Shown here: positions 45,081 to 56,405 of the stretch, one piece after another
Numbering within the stretch: the first letter of the stretch is position 1
How the letters are laid out: every line of letters starts with the position of its first letter
Source: Rana temporaria
Taxonomy: Eukaryota > Chordata > Amphibia > Anura > Ranidae
Assembly (NCBI RefSeq): GCF_905171775.1
Contig: NC_053494.1
Coordinates: 133,790,236-133,854,235 of the forward strand
Length of the DNA: 64,000 bases
Direction: 5' to 3'
Program-made: the position numbers and the translations under genes
Notes under the pieces: generated by a model
Seen by the model: only the letters and a program-made list of their open reading frames with translations
What the model was told of the DNA's origin: nothing
Database searches by the model: none

Positions 45081-45430
45081 TTGGCGCGCTGGTACATTAC
45101 CCCAGACAAGGCACATAAATGCCAAAAGGAAACATCAGAATTTACCTGGTGGGGGTGTAAAGAAATAAGGACCACGGCACATATATGGTGGACATGCTCC
45201 AAAATAAAGAAATATTGGAGTAAGATTAGACATGTAATAACAGAAATAACTAATATCGAAGTCCCAGATGACCTGTGGGGATGTTTACATCACGGGATTA
45301 GAATTTCAACTAAGCGATATTTGAAAACTCTGCTCCCACAGCTGTTAAATGCCACCAAAAGCTTAATACCAAGACACTGGCAAGAAAGGGATAGCCCTTC
45401 GGTGCGCAAATGGTGCAATAAAATTAACGT
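45081..45430 (+). pseudogene. L1 ORF2 C-terminal domain remnant
   Basis: The open frame reads ARWYITPDKAHKCQKETSEF, then TWWGCKEIRTTAHIWWTCSK and IKKYW. Cys, His and Cys are arranged as in the C-terminal Cys-rich segment of L1 ORF2, which helps bind template RNA. The usual first cysteine pair is reduced to one. Reverse transcriptase and endonuclease domains are absent through 5' truncation. The frame runs on past 45430 into a foreign fragment. Confidence 0.85.
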
Positions 45431-45531
45431 GCCATCACTCACGTTTTGCAGCACAGTCTCCGTCTGCTGCGAGCGTCCATGATTTGAAAGCCACGCCTTC
45501 TTCTCAGACTGTCCTGTGATAGGCGGAAAAC
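45431..45531 (-). repeat. Inverted fragment of the 43731-44521 element
   Basis: These about 100 bases, from gtgccatcactcacgttttg to gtcctgtgataggcggaa, are the reverse complement of about 44010-44112 with few changes. Neither terminal repeat of that element is included. It sits between L1 ORF2 sequence and a MITE. Confidence 0.85.
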
Positions 45532-45534
45532 TTA

Positions 45535-45993
45535 GGCCTTGTACACACGACCGGATCTATCCGCTGGGATTGATCCGCGGATCAGTTCCAGCGGACAAAT
45601 CCGGTCGTCTGTACGGCCTAGCGGATATTTATCCGCAGAGATTCATCCGGCCGGTCGATTTCAAGCGGATAGAAATTTCTTAGCATGCTAAGAAATCTAT
45701 CCGCTTGAATCGTGTCCAGCGGATTGATCCGGTCGTCTGTACAGACTCACCGGATCAATCCGTCCGCTCCCCTCCCTCGCATGCGTCGTAATGATTCGAC
45801 GCATGCGTAGAAGTACTTACCTTCCAGCGTCGCCCACGTCGCTGCGTCATCGTCGCGGCGACGGCGCGACATGTCACCGCGGATGTATTCCGCGCGGATT
45901 TTGATCCGATGGTGTGTACAAGCCATCGGATCAAAATCCGGAGGAGGAATCTCGGACCGTTTCCAGCGGAGATCCCCTCGTCTGTATGAGGCC
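45535..45993. mobile_element. CGTACACACG-type MITE, TTA duplication
   Basis: TTA at 45532-45534 and 45994-45996 bounds GGCCTTGTACACACGACCG and GTCTGTATGAGGCC. The interior repeats atccgc and gcggat words and has gtcgtaatgattcgacgcat. The same subfamily is at 57616-58094. Confidence 0.88.
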
Positions 45994-46238
45994 TTAGAGT
46001 ACCTAAGGTTCAGTGATGTTGAGGTTTTAGATAGAGTTTGAGGAGAAATGGAAGCGATAGGTAGACTACAAGCAGTCAATGAAATTCGCAGAAATTATGG
46101 GAGCATAAGATAGTACAATTCATGACCGAATCAACGAGAGAAAATAAAATGGGATGGAGGTTTTATGATACGGATGTGGGGGGGGGGGTCTATTTCGGTT
46201 TATAATGTGTTTGATGATACTCAATGATGTATGATTAA

Positions 46239-47401
46239 CCACTTCCCGCCCGGTCAATAGACGATTGGCGTCAGGGAAGTGGTTCTGAAATCCTGACTGG
46301 ACGTCTATTGATGTCCTGCGGGATTTCATGCCGCGCACGCCCGTGGTGGCGTGCAGCGCGGCGATCGGTGATGCGGGGTGTCAGTCTGACACCCTGCATC
46401 TCCGATCTCGGTAAAGAGCCTCAGGCGGAAGCTCTTTACCACGTGATCAGCTGTGTCCAATCACGGCTGATCACGATGTAAACAGAAAGAGCCGTTGATG
46501 GCTCTTCCTCACTCGCATCTGACAGACGCGAGTAGAGGAGAGCCGATCGGCGGCTCTTCTGACAGGGGGGGTTTGCGCTGATTGTTTATCAGCGCAGCCC
46601 CCCCTCGGATCGCCACACTGGACCACCAGGGAAGCCCACACTGGACCACCAGGGAAGGGCAAAAAAAAAAGGGGCAATAAAAAAAAAAATTAAGTCAGTA
46701 AAAAAGATGCCAATCAGTGCCCACAAATGGACACTGACTGGCAACATGGAAACATCAGTGCCACCCCACAGTGTCTATCAATGCCAAGCCACAGTGTCCA
46801 TCAGTGCCACCCCACAGTGCCCATCCATGCCCAGTGCCCACCTATCGGTGCCCATCTGTGCCACCCATAAGTACCCATCAGTGCCACCTATGAGCGCCCA
46901 GTGCCGCCTATGAGTGCCCATCAGTGCCGCCCATCAGTGCCGCCTATGAGTGCCAATCAGTGCCGCCTATGAGTGCTCATCAGTGCCGACTATGAGTGCC
47001 CATCAGTGCCGCATACCAGCGCCACCAATCAGTGCCCATCAGTGCCACCTCATCAGTGCCCATCAGTACTACCTCATCAATGTCCATCAGTGCCCATCAG
47101 TGCCGCCATATCAGTGCCCGTAATTGAAAGAGAAAACGTACTTATTTACAAAAAAATTAACACAAAAAAATAAAAACGTAATTTTTTTCAAAATTTTCAG
47201 TCTTTTTTTAGTTGTTGCGCAAAAAAAAATCGCAGAGGTGATCAAATACCACCAAAAGAAAGCTCTATTTGTGGGGGAAAAAGGACGCCAATTTTGTTTG
47301 GGTACAGTGTAGCATGACCGCGCAATTGCCATTCAAATGCGACAGCGCTGAAAGCTGAAAATTGGCTTGGACAGGAAGGTGCGCAAGGGCCTGGGAAGTG
47401 G
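46239..47401. mobile_element. TTAA-type MITE with CCACTTCCC ends
   Basis: TTAA at 46235-46238 and 47402-47405 bounds CCACTTCCCGCCCGG and CCTGGGAAGTGG. A minisatellite of catcagtgcc-type units fills about 46700-47120. A conserved block (47190-47320, containing tgatcaaataccaccaaaag) is shared in reverse orientation with the MITE at 51171-52090. There is no transposase. Confidence 0.85.
46700..47120. repeat. Minisatellite of catcagtgcc units
   Basis: Irregular tandem copies of agtgcccatc, agtgccgcc and tatgagtgcc. Low-complexity frames rich in Ser, Pro and Val arise from it. Confidence 0.85.
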
Positions 47402-47644
47402 TTAAGACGAGAAGAGAAACTCGTTTAATGTAAAGATGTTTTTTTTCACGGAAAAATCAATAAAGAAATATAAAAAAAAAACAGGAAGGGGCCATCCCCA
47501 AACTGTTCCCACAAAGTTGGGAGTAAGAAATTGTCCAAAGTGTCTTGGTGTGCTGATGCCTTAAGATTTCCCTCCACTGGAACTAAGGGGCCAAGCCCAA
47601 CCCCTGAAAAACAACCCCACACCATAATCCCCGCTCCACAAAAT

Positions 47645-48654
47645 GATTTGGACCAGTGCACAAAGCAAAGTTCATAAAGACATGGATGAGCGAATTTGGG
47701 GTGGAGGAACTTGACTGGCCTACACAGAGTCCTGACCTCGACCTGATAGAACACCTTTGGGATGAGCGGAGACTGCGAGTCAGGCCTTTTCGTCCAACAT
47801 CAATGCATGACCTCACAAATTCACTTCTGGAAGAATGGTAAAACATTCCCATAGACACACTCCTAAATCTTGTGGACAGCCTTCCCAGAAGAGTTGAAGC
47901 TGCAATAGCTGCAAAGGGTGGGCCAACTCAATATTGAATCCTACACACTAAGGGCCAGATCCACATAGAACCATGGCTTTGGTTTGAATCCTGAAAGATT
48001 GCGCGCCGAAAGTTACGGCGGCGTAGTGTATTTCTAGCGGTGGAATTCAAATCGTCGATTAGGGGCGTGATTCATTTAAATGAAGCGCGTCCCCGCGCTG
48101 ATTAAACTACGCATGCTCCGTTTCGAAATTTCCCGTTGCAACAACGTCATTTTTTGAACTTAGACGTGACTTACCTCCATCCCTATTCACGGACGACTTA
48201 CGCGAAAAAAAAAAATTCAAATTTCGACGCGGGAGCGACAGCCATACTTAGCATGGCAAGTCTAGCTGTACGCCGCAAAATACCAGCTTTAACTATACGC
48301 CGGAAAAAGCCGACTAGAGACGACGTAAGAGAATGCGACGGCCGCGCGTACGTTCGCGGATCGTCGGAAAAAGCTAATTTGCATACCCGACGCGGAAAAC
48401 GACGCAAACTCCACCCAGCAGATGCCAAAGTATTGCATCTACGATCCGAAGGCGTACGAAGCCGTACGCCTGCCGGATCAAACCCAGATGCCGTCGTATC
48501 TTGGTTTGAGGATTCAAACTAAAGATACGACGTGGGAAATTTGAGTAGATACGCTCGCATACTCTCACTGTGGATCTGGCCCTAAGACTGCAATGCCATT
48601 AAAGTTCATGTGCGTAAAGGCAGGTGTCCCAATACTTTTTACAATATAGTGTAT
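47645..48654 (+). pseudogene. Tc1-like transposase C-terminal part, half B, and right end
   Basis: The plus-strand translation at 47656-47841 reads KFIKTWMSEFGVEELDWPTQ, then SPDLDLIEHLWDE, the region of the last catalytic acidic residue in a Tc1-type DDE transposase. The C-terminus follows (cttcccagaagagttgaagc). A MITE at 47952-48582 interrupts, and the transposon end follows with gcaggtgtcccaatactttt and atatagtgta. It meets half A head to head at about 47642 with opposite strand. Both halves cannot form one gene. Confidence 0.8.
47952..48582. mobile_element. GGGCCAGAT-family MITE, TAA duplication
   Basis: TAA at 47949-47951 and 48583-48585 bounds GGGCCAGATCCACA and TGTGGATCTGGCCC. The interior contains tgcatacccgacgcgg. 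It is inserted near the 3' end of the Tc1 half. Confidence 0.88.
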
Positions 48655-48655
48655 A

Positions 48656-49381
48656 TACAATTTGAGAGCGTTTTGCAAGACAAGCAAAATGTTTTAATAA
48701 ATTTTGCCTTGATATACAAGCAATGCCTTGATATAAGAGTAGCCTTATGTCACAACTGAGTATAACAAAGAAGAGAGGAGACTCTAATGCCCTGTACACA
48801 CGATCAGTTTGTCTAATGAAAACGGACCGATGGAACGTTTTCATCGGACGAACCGTTCGTGTGTGGGCCCCATCGTTTTTTTTCCCATCGGTGAAAAAAA
48901 ATTGAACCTGTTTTAAATTTTTCTTATGGTTAAAAAAATGATAGAAAAAACTGATTGTCTGTGGGGAAATCCATCGGTCAAAAATCCAAGCATGCTCAGA
49001 ATCAAGTCGACGCATTCTCGGAAGCATTGAACTTAATTTTTCTCAGCACGTCCTTGTGTTTTACGTCACCGCGTTGGACACCATCGGATTTTTAACTGAT
49101 GGTGTGTAGGCAAGACTGATGAAAGTCAGCTTCATCGGATATCTGATGAAAAAATCCATTGGTCTGTTTTCATCAGACGAACCGATCGTGTGTACAGGGC
49201 ATAAGTGTAGCAATATGGTTACATTTAATGAAGGTACAACATTTAGCAACTTATTGCTACACTTAGAGGCGCCTCCTCTCTATTTTATACCCTGTAAAAA
49301 AAGTGCTTTGATATACAAGGGCTTTGGATTACGAGCATGTTTCTGGAATGAATTATGCTCGCAATCCAAGGTTTTACTGTA
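48656..49381 (-). mobile_element. TA-type mariner-like MITE, copy A
   Basis: On the minus strand it begins TACAGTAAAACCTTGGATTG, continues with cgtaatccaaagc, and ends with caaaacgctctcaaattgta. Copy B is at 59499-60476 in the opposite orientation. A MITE (48788-49201) is inserted. Next to it, taagtgtagcaat and attgctacactta form a hairpin at 49202-49268. Confidence 0.7.
48788..49201. mobile_element. CGTACACACG-family MITE, TAA duplication
   Basis: TAA at 48785-48787 and 49202-49204 bounds TGCCCTGTACACACGATC and GATCGTGTGTACAGGGCA. The interior is palindromic, with catcgg and ccgatg words. The closest relative in the window is 62673-63084. Confidence 0.9.
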
Positions 49382-49389
49382 TATATATA

Positions 49390-49890
49390 TCAACTGTAAA
49401 TATTTATGCAATGTCCGCTTTTAAAAGTGTTTTTTTTTTTTTTACGGAATAACCTCTAAATTTAAAGCTTCTTTAACAAAGGAAATGGGACACAGCAAAG
49501 CTAGGGAGACTGCATAAGAACGTAATCCCTGAAGATAGTCCATCTGTGTATAATGACTAATATGAACAAACATCCAAATCTGAAACCACTATGGGGAGGA
49601 TCCACTGAACTGCAGTGATTGAAAGAGGATTTGGAAGAGATGCAAATGCAGACAGCCAGTTAGTGTGATGTGGAGCATTACAGCACAGCAGGGAATCCAG
49701 CTAGAAACAGCGTGGACACAATCTAGCACATGCTGCCTGTATACAAAATCTTTTATCTATATGGTAACTTCCTCTAAATTTATGTCATTGCATACATACT
49801 TCAGTCCAGTCTCTTTTCTTCATGATCTGGTAGATTTTTCATTTTTTCAGTTCAATCCTTAACCCTACCCAACAATAAATATTCCAATTC
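49390..49890. other. No recognised gene or element
   Basis: AT-rich sequence with a poly-T run near 49430. Nothing else stands out. Confidence 0.55.
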
Positions 49891-49893
49891 TCA

Positions 49894-50502
49894 GGCCTCG
49901 TACACACGACCGAGGAACTCGTCGTAAAGGAAACATTGTTTTCCTCGACGAGTTCCTTGTTAGGCTTGTGGAGAAACTTGACAAGCTTGCTTTGCATACA
50001 CACGGTCAAGACCAAATCTCCTCGTTCTCAAACGCGGTGATGGACAACACATACAACGGCAGGGGAAGTTCCATTCCACTGGCACAACTCTTGGGGCTGC
50101 TTTTGCTAATCTCATGTTACTGCGTGTTAAGTAAAAGTTTGGTAAGAGACGATTTGCACTTTTCAGACTGTTAGAGCGTGACGAATGTGCTATCTCCATT
50201 ACAAACGCTACTTTTACCGAAGGTGCGCTCCCGTCTCATACTTTATTCTGAGCATGCGCGGGTTTCTTAGCATACACACGAACGTGTTTTCTCGTCGAAA
50301 ACCAGCCCGACGAGGAACACGACAAGGAAATTGAGACTCCCGTCGAGGAAAAAGAGAACTTGTTCTCATTTTTTCTCGTTGAGTTCCTCAACAGTTTTCT
50401 CGATGAAAAACATACACACGGCCGTTTTTCTCGGCAAAAAAGCTCTGCCACCAAGTTTCTTGATGGATTCTGTCGAGGAAAATGGCGAGTGTGTACGAGG
50501 CC
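49894..50502. mobile_element. CGTACACACG-family MITE, long form, TCA duplication
   Basis: TCA at 49891-49893 and 50503-50505 bounds GGCCTCGTACACACGACCG and GTGTGTACGAGGCC. The arms carry ctcgtcg and cgacgag words. The middle (about 50000-50230) is less repetitive. Confidence 0.88.
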
Positions 50503-50505
50503 TCA

Positions 50506-51166
50506 GAGAAATAAGCACACGAGAGCCCCATACATCTGAAGTTTGATGGGAACCGCTCTGGCTGACTGGGTAACACTCTTCCACGCTAAGGCCCTTGGCT
50601 TGATTCAAATCACCACATTATCAGGCTTTTTTTATAAGGCAAATTAAATTAACGAAGAACAAAACTCATGGGATTCTATCAGAAACTATATTTTACTTAT
50701 TAAACTAAAGAAAACTGGCATTTAATTGGTTGCTAGGCACTATTTTATTGTGTCTCATGAGCTGACCTTATAAATATTGTATACAAGTTAAATCTGTCTT
50801 CCTCCCAGAGTAATTTTTTTTTTTTTATGTAAAAATAAAAAAAAATTGTCTTTGTTTCACCAATTTGTAGCCTTTCTCTGTTTGAGGCCCCATTTACACC
50901 TGTGCAACTCATTGCGGCATAGGGCATTACTATGTGCGATAAACTTACTAAAGTAGCTCTTGCACTTTTCTTGGCAGTGAGCCTCGTGCGTTGTAATGCG
51001 TGTTCGGGGGTGTATTTTACATGTTATGCTGAACAACAGAATGTGCATCTTCTACCGGCATTTGGGGTGCCATTAAGAAATAAGTTGTTTTCACACATTT
51101 TAACTGATGTATTTGTCATTAACAGTACATACATTTTCTATTTCCCACCTTTTTCTAATCGTTTTT
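50506..51166. other. No recognised gene or element
   Basis: AT-rich, with a poly-T/A tract at 50813-50845. No terminal repeats or protein matches. Confidence 0.5.
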
Positions 51167-51170
51167 TTAA

Positions 51171-52090
51171 CCACTTAAGATCCGGACCTTTAGCGAGGTA
51201 AAGGACCCGGACAGTTTTTGCGATTCGGCACTGCTTTGCTTTTACTGACAAATGCGCTGTCATGCGACGTTGCTCCCAAACAAAATTGGCGTCCTTTTTT
51301 TCCAAATAGAGCTTTCTTTTGGTGGTAAATGATCACCTCTGCGGTTTTTATTTTTTGCGCTATAAACAAAAATCCAGCGACAATTTTGAAAAAAATGCAA
51401 TATTTTTTACTTTTTGCCCAAAAATATATATAACATATTTTTTTCCTCAGTTTAGGCTGATACGTATTCTTCTACCTATTTTTGGTAAAAAAATCTCAAT
51501 AAGCGTTTATCGATTGGTTTTTCGCAAAAATTTATAGCGTTTACAAAATAGGGTATAGTTTTATTGCATTTTTTTTTTTACTACTAATGGCGGTGATCAG
51601 CGTTTTTTTTCATGACTGCGACATTATGGCGGACACATCGGACAATTTTAACACATTTTTGGGACCATTGTCATTTTCACAGCAAAAAATGCTTTAAAAA
51701 TGCATTGTTTACTGTGAAAATGACAATTGCGGTTTGGGAGTTAACCACTAGGGGGCACTGAAGGGGTTAAGTGTGACCTCATCTGTGTTTCTAAGTGTAG
51801 GGGGCGGGGCTGGACGTGTGATGTCATTGACCGTGTTTCCCTATATTAGGGAACACACGATCAATGACAGCGCCACAGTGAAGAACGGGGAAGCTGTGAA
51901 CAGCTCTCCCTGTTCTTCAGCTCCGGGGAGCGATTGCGGGACTCCAGCGGCGATCGGGTCTGCTGGTCCCGCGTCCGCGTTCACGGAGCTTCGGAACGGC
52001 TGGGCAGTTAAAGAGGACTTACAGGTACGTGCTTGTGTCTAGCCGTGCCATTCTGCCGACGTATATCTGCAGGAGGCGGTCCTTAAGTGG
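51171..52090. mobile_element. TTAA-type MITE with CCACTTAAG ends
   Basis: TTAA at 51167-51170 and 52091-52094 bounds CCACTTAAGATCCGGACC and GGCGGTCCTTAAGTGG. Internal tgtcattttcacagcaaaaa and its mirror near 51715 form a hairpin. It shares a block containing gagctttcttttggtggta with the MITE at 46239-47401. Confidence 0.88.
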
Positions 52091-52105
52091 TTAAGTAAAC
52101 ATATA

Positions 52106-52372
52106 GGGGCTGATTTACTGAAGGCAAATAGACTGTGCACGTTGCAAAGTGTAATTGCCCTCTGCCAGTGCAACTGCTTCAGAACTTAGTAAATAGGTAA
52201 AGGTTCACTTTGCAAAGAATACCCAATCAAATACAGGGAAAAAAATAACAGCATTTTTGCTTGCACATGATTGGATGATGGAAGTCAGTAGAGCTTCTGC
52301 TCATTTACTAAGCATTGGAGCAACTGCACTTTGCAAACGGCACAGTCATTTTGCCTTTAGTAAATCAACCCC
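52106..52372. mobile_element. MITE with GGGGCTGATTTACT ends
   Basis: GGGGCTGATTTACTGAAGGC and the complement of GGGGTTGATTTACTAAAGGC form the ends. It starts 12 bp after the preceding element. The related, more diverged copy is at 33627-33850. The flanking duplication is unclear (ATA against AAA). Confidence 0.75.
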
Positions 52373-53839
52373 AAATTTTCACCAGAAAAGGCAATCCAGG
52401 ACAGTCAGCATACAGCAGGTCCCACTAGGTACCTTCATATCAAGTCTACTTTCTAATTTAGCTCTAAGTGGACCCAGAATCCAGTATATGGGATCCACAT
52501 TGCTATGCCTTTATAGAATTGCTAATTAAATTGCATGTTATTACTGTAGTGAACATATAATGTATGCTGTACCTGCCTTGTATCTCACTTACTGTATGTG
52601 TATCTTATTGTAAGATATATTTTTTCTGATGCCTTGAGTAAAAAAAATAACAAAAAGAACTAGGGAAGAGTATGTTACCCATTAAAACATGCTCATACAT
52701 TAAAAATGAGCTCTAAATCCTGCATTAACTTTATATTATCTAGCTAATATTTATAACTTTTGTATTTATATATTTTTTATATATTTATAACTTTTTTTTA
52801 ACTGCTGGCACTTGATTTATTTTTTTATAACACAAAAAAAATATATGCAGTATTTTGCACAGAGTTCATGAACTCCAGTTGGATAAGCGTGTAAATGCAC
52901 TGGAAAGATGCCAGAGTTATTGGGGAAAAAAGGCTAATTTGCCACCAAGCGCCAATCAGTTGCTATTTGCAGCTTATTTAAATTAATTTTTATATTCCTA
53001 TTTACTTTGATTTGTATTCATCATAGTTGTTTTCACAGCTTTCCAAATCGAGGCAAAAAAAAGGCCAGCAAACTAACTTGTGAAAATGGAAATCATGGAT
53101 TCAGAAGCATTTACTCTGCCTAAACTACTCATCATTTTATAAAAAGTCCTCATAGAGTTGCCAGGATATTATCTTCTTATACATCCCTTTGGCTGCAGGA
53201 AATAATTTGAGCAATACTGTAAAGAACCTCTCTGTAAAGAACCTTTTAGGATCATTTCACATTGCAATGTTAAAAATACATGGGTTATGTACAATAACGA
53301 TAGTTCTTTTCATTCATGTAACTATTATTTGCAGTCCCCTTTGGCTGCATATTACAGTCATTATGAAAAATAACACGTGCTTTATATCTCTGTGAGTTGA
53401 GCCTATTTATTGTTGATCATGACAAGCGACAACCATTGTGCGGAAATGACAAATGGTATCCCATTCTTGTACTTTGGAAGCTGATGAAGGGTCTCTCTCA
53501 AACCACTGTCAGCCATTGAAATACACTGTCTGTGCTGTCAACAGTTCTTTCCCTGTATATTGGAAAAGAGACAAACTGCGTTGTAAGAGCCAGAAAAATG
53601 ACAAGCAGGCAGGTAGGTTGAGGACTATAATTATTGCCTAGTCACCAGCAGCCGTAAAAGCAAAAATTCTGTGCTCTTCACCTACACTCTGATTCTTTAT
53701 TGTATACGTAAGCATGGCAGAAGAACAGAGCTGACACATTTTGCACTACAAGCAGTTAGCCATACACAATTAAATGGCTCTGAACACCAGAAAATAAATC
53801 CCTACAAGCCAATCAAAATAAAGGTGTACATATAATGTA
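52373..53839. other. No recognised gene or element
   Basis: About 1.5 kb of AT-rich sequence with only short open frames. Confidence 0.55.
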
Positions 53840-53883
53840 TTAAAGTGGTATTAAACCCCCAGTGTTTTTTTTTTTTTTTTAGC

Positions 53884-54380
53884 TTAAAGAGGTTGTAAAC
53901 CCAATTCATGAAATTTAAGCTGGGCAAATATATCTGCAGTATTTTGTTATCTCTCTTCAAAGAGCCAAGTCCCGGTGCTCTTTTCTGACCCGTTCCTCTG
54001 TTATCAGCCTAATAACTCCTGACAAATTCTCGGACACATCAGATAAAAGCAGCCTGACATTTCTGTCGGGGGAGGTTGCTATAAATAGATTAGCAGGGAG
54101 CTGGCCCCATTACAAAACACCTCTGAGAGTCTCTGCCTATGTGGAGAGGGGGTGCGTGCCTTTCCTCCAATCAGCAATGTTAGCTATCTTGGCTGTATGC
54201 CCATGCATCACACTCTGTGTTAACCAGGAAGAGAAAGAATCTGAACCTTCTAAACAGTATATAAATGTGAAGATAGCAGATATACATGTAAAACTTATGT
54301 AGGGAGATATGGTTCATCTCTGTGTATCATTTGAGGCTGTTCACTTCACTGGGTGTATGGAGGGTTTATATCCACTTTAA
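53884..54380. mobile_element. Inner TTAA MITE 1
   Basis: TTAA at 53884-53887 and 54377-54380 bounds AGAGGTTGTAAACCC and GGGTTTATATCCACTT. There is no coding capacity. Its right TTAA is also the left TTAA of the next element. Confidence 0.78.
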
Positions 54381-54588
54381 AGGGGTTGTAAACCCTCATG
54401 GTTTTTCACCTTAATGCATTCTATGTGGACATTCGATGCGGGGAGGAGCCACCAGCGCCACTGAGGGAGCCCAGAAGAGGTAGATCGGAGCCACTCTGTG
54501 CAAAACAAACTGCACAGTGGAGGTAAGTATGAAATGTTTGTTATTAAAAAAAAATAAAAAAACAAACAAGGGTTTACAACCCCTTTAA
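54377..54588. mobile_element. Inner TTAA MITE 2
   Basis: TTAA at 54377-54380 and 54585-54588 bounds AGGGGTTGTAAACCC and GGGTTTACAACCCCTT, nearly perfect inverted ends. The interior has ccttaatgcattctatg and ctgcacagtggaggtaagta, as in the longer copy at 6762-7238. It is therefore an internally deleted form of that family. Confidence 0.85.
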
Positions 54589-55496
54589 CACATTGAGCTC
54601 AATAAATTAAACATTTCCCAGTGAACTGTTGGTTATGATTCTTACACAAGCACTCTCAGTTTACAATATTCAATGCTGCTGGCTCAATGCTGCTTCACCA
54701 AACCTCTAGTCCTCACAGGACTCAACAGTGGACAGTGAAGTCTCTAGTCAATATGTAAGCTTAGAAAAGGGAGGGGGAGAAGGAAGGAATAGGGGAGTGC
54801 CTTGCCATTCTAGGCTACAGAGCTGTGTGTTTCTATTAAAGTACACAATGTAGGGAGACATAATTCTAGTTCACATATGCAATGGTGGATCCATAGGATG
54901 CAGCAAGAGAAAAAAGCCATCCTAAAACGGGAAAACTGGGGCAGCGTTCATGGCACCAACTTAAACCAGAACAAACATAGGCAAGAATGGGTGAATAAAT
55001 CAGCTGCCAAAAATGCTTACTATAATTGAGGGTTAAATATCACTTTAACCATTATCAGTGGCTGTCATAATAGATAAAATAAATAATAAATTAAAGGATT
55101 CTATGGAATGGACAATGACATGGAAAAATATATCATTATGCACATTATAGTAAGTCAGTAACATATAAAGACATATAAAGACAAAAGAGGAAAGTGGGTG
55201 TCTACAAAAAGTTGCCCTCCTTTCCTTGCAAGTTTTTATGTTTATTGTCATAGAATATTGAATCACTATAGATTTTTTTTTCTAAAAAAAATCAACAAAT
55301 ACATACTGTTGAATGTGAAAAAAAAAAGACATTTCAAAGTGGTTTAAATTGAAAAAACACAAACTAAAATGGCAGACTTGAGTCTATGTGAACTTTGCCC
55401 ATATTGGATGGATTTCAGATCTGGATACTTGGCCATTCTGGGGATTTATCCTCAAATTGACAATAGAAGCACTAAATATGATCAAGTAGGGTCTAA

Positions 55497-55779
55497 GGCC
55501 GGCCATACATGGTTCCTGTTAAACTGGCCGAGATTAGAACCGCTAATGGGCCTGCCAGATTCTATTGCGACTATTGTTAGAGGCTGCTACAGCCGCTAGC
55601 GATAATCGCTGTATTCTCCCGGCAGGGATGGCTTCCCCTGGCCCGCACCAGGAGCAGATAATGTTTTCCCAGGAGGGATTCCACTGTCAGCATGGTCTGT
55701 GTTGATGGGGGAATTGTGCGATATTCTTTTCTGCAACACGTAGTTGCAGTAAATAAATTTCCACCGTGTATGGTTGGCC
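55497..55779. mobile_element. MITE with GGCCGGCCATACATGG ends, TAA duplication
   Basis: TAA at 55494-55496 and 55780-55782 bounds GGCCGGCCATACATGG and CCGTGTATGGTTGGCC. It is about 283 bp, with no open frame of interest. Confidence 0.85.
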
Positions 55780-56009
55780 TAAGCCTCCACTACTTGCTCT
55801 GTGTTTACATTAGTGATTAGAAGGCTGGAATGCTGTTAACGGATTACTGGCAGTAGTACTAAGCTACTGTTAAAAAGTAAAAGGAAAAAGGTTAAGTGTC
55901 GTTAAACTGGGAAGTCTCATTTGCAAATTGGAGGATAAATTGATCCACAGTGTCTGCATCCACATAGGTCAGTGAAGGATTGTTAGAAAGTGTATTTACC
56001 GCAGTAGTT

Positions 56010-56360
56010 ATATTGCCAAGCCCCCCCCCCCACCTCTCTAAACATCCAGCACTGTGTGTAACACTCCCCTCTTTCCCTTCTCACAGAACATAAAGGCAGC
56101 AGCAGGAGCCATTAGCTCCTGCTGCTGTCAATCAAACCCTGGAAAAAGGGAGTGGGGGCCAGGGCCAAGTCGCGTTGTGCCCACATGAGTGCCCTTTAGT
56201 GCTGGGCTTGCTGAGGGGGCACTCGTAGAAAGAATAAACAGACAGCTTTGGTGGGGAATTGCCAAAGAGGAGGCAAGTGACCGCTCTGTGCAATATCATT
56301 GCACTAAGCAGGTTAGTATAACTTATTTTTTATTTTAGAAAAAAACCTTTGTAACCACTT
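56010..56360. repeat. Fragment of the TTAA MITE family
   Basis: The right part carries ctctgtgcaatatcattgca, gcaggttagtataac and aacctttgtaaccactt, like the right portion of the MITE at 6762-7238. The left end was not found, and a C tract lies at about 56021. Confidence 0.55.
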
Positions 56361-56405
56361 TTGCGCAAATGAAAAAGAGCACATTTTTTATACCTAAACT
56401 CCTAA

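Larger units (their letters stand above)
45079..47483 (+). mobile_element. L1 LINE 3' end inserted in the Tc1 half, itself interrupted
   Basis: The LINE starts within ORF2 at about 45081 and ends with an aataaa signal near 47457 and a poly-A run at 47472-47481. It lies between two pieces of one minus-strand Tc1 transposase, whose sequence closes up across the gap with A-rich duplication gaaaca. Three segments lie inside the L1: a 100-bp fragment (45431-45531), a MITE (45535-45993) and a TTAA MITE (46239-47401). The L1's own remaining parts are 45081-45430, about 45997-46238 and 47402-47483. Confidence 0.8.
53840..55048. mobile_element. Outer TTAA element of a triple nest
   Basis: TTAA at 53840-53843 and 55045-55048 bounds AAGTGGTATTAAACCC and GGGTTAAATATCACTT-type ends. 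Its own sequence is 53844-53883 and about 54589-55044. Two more TTAA elements occupy its left side. Confidence 0.75.

Noticed and set aside
46700..47120. CRISPR-like array
   Set aside because: Units are direct, short and without unique spacers of constant length. It is a eukaryotic minisatellite in a MITE.
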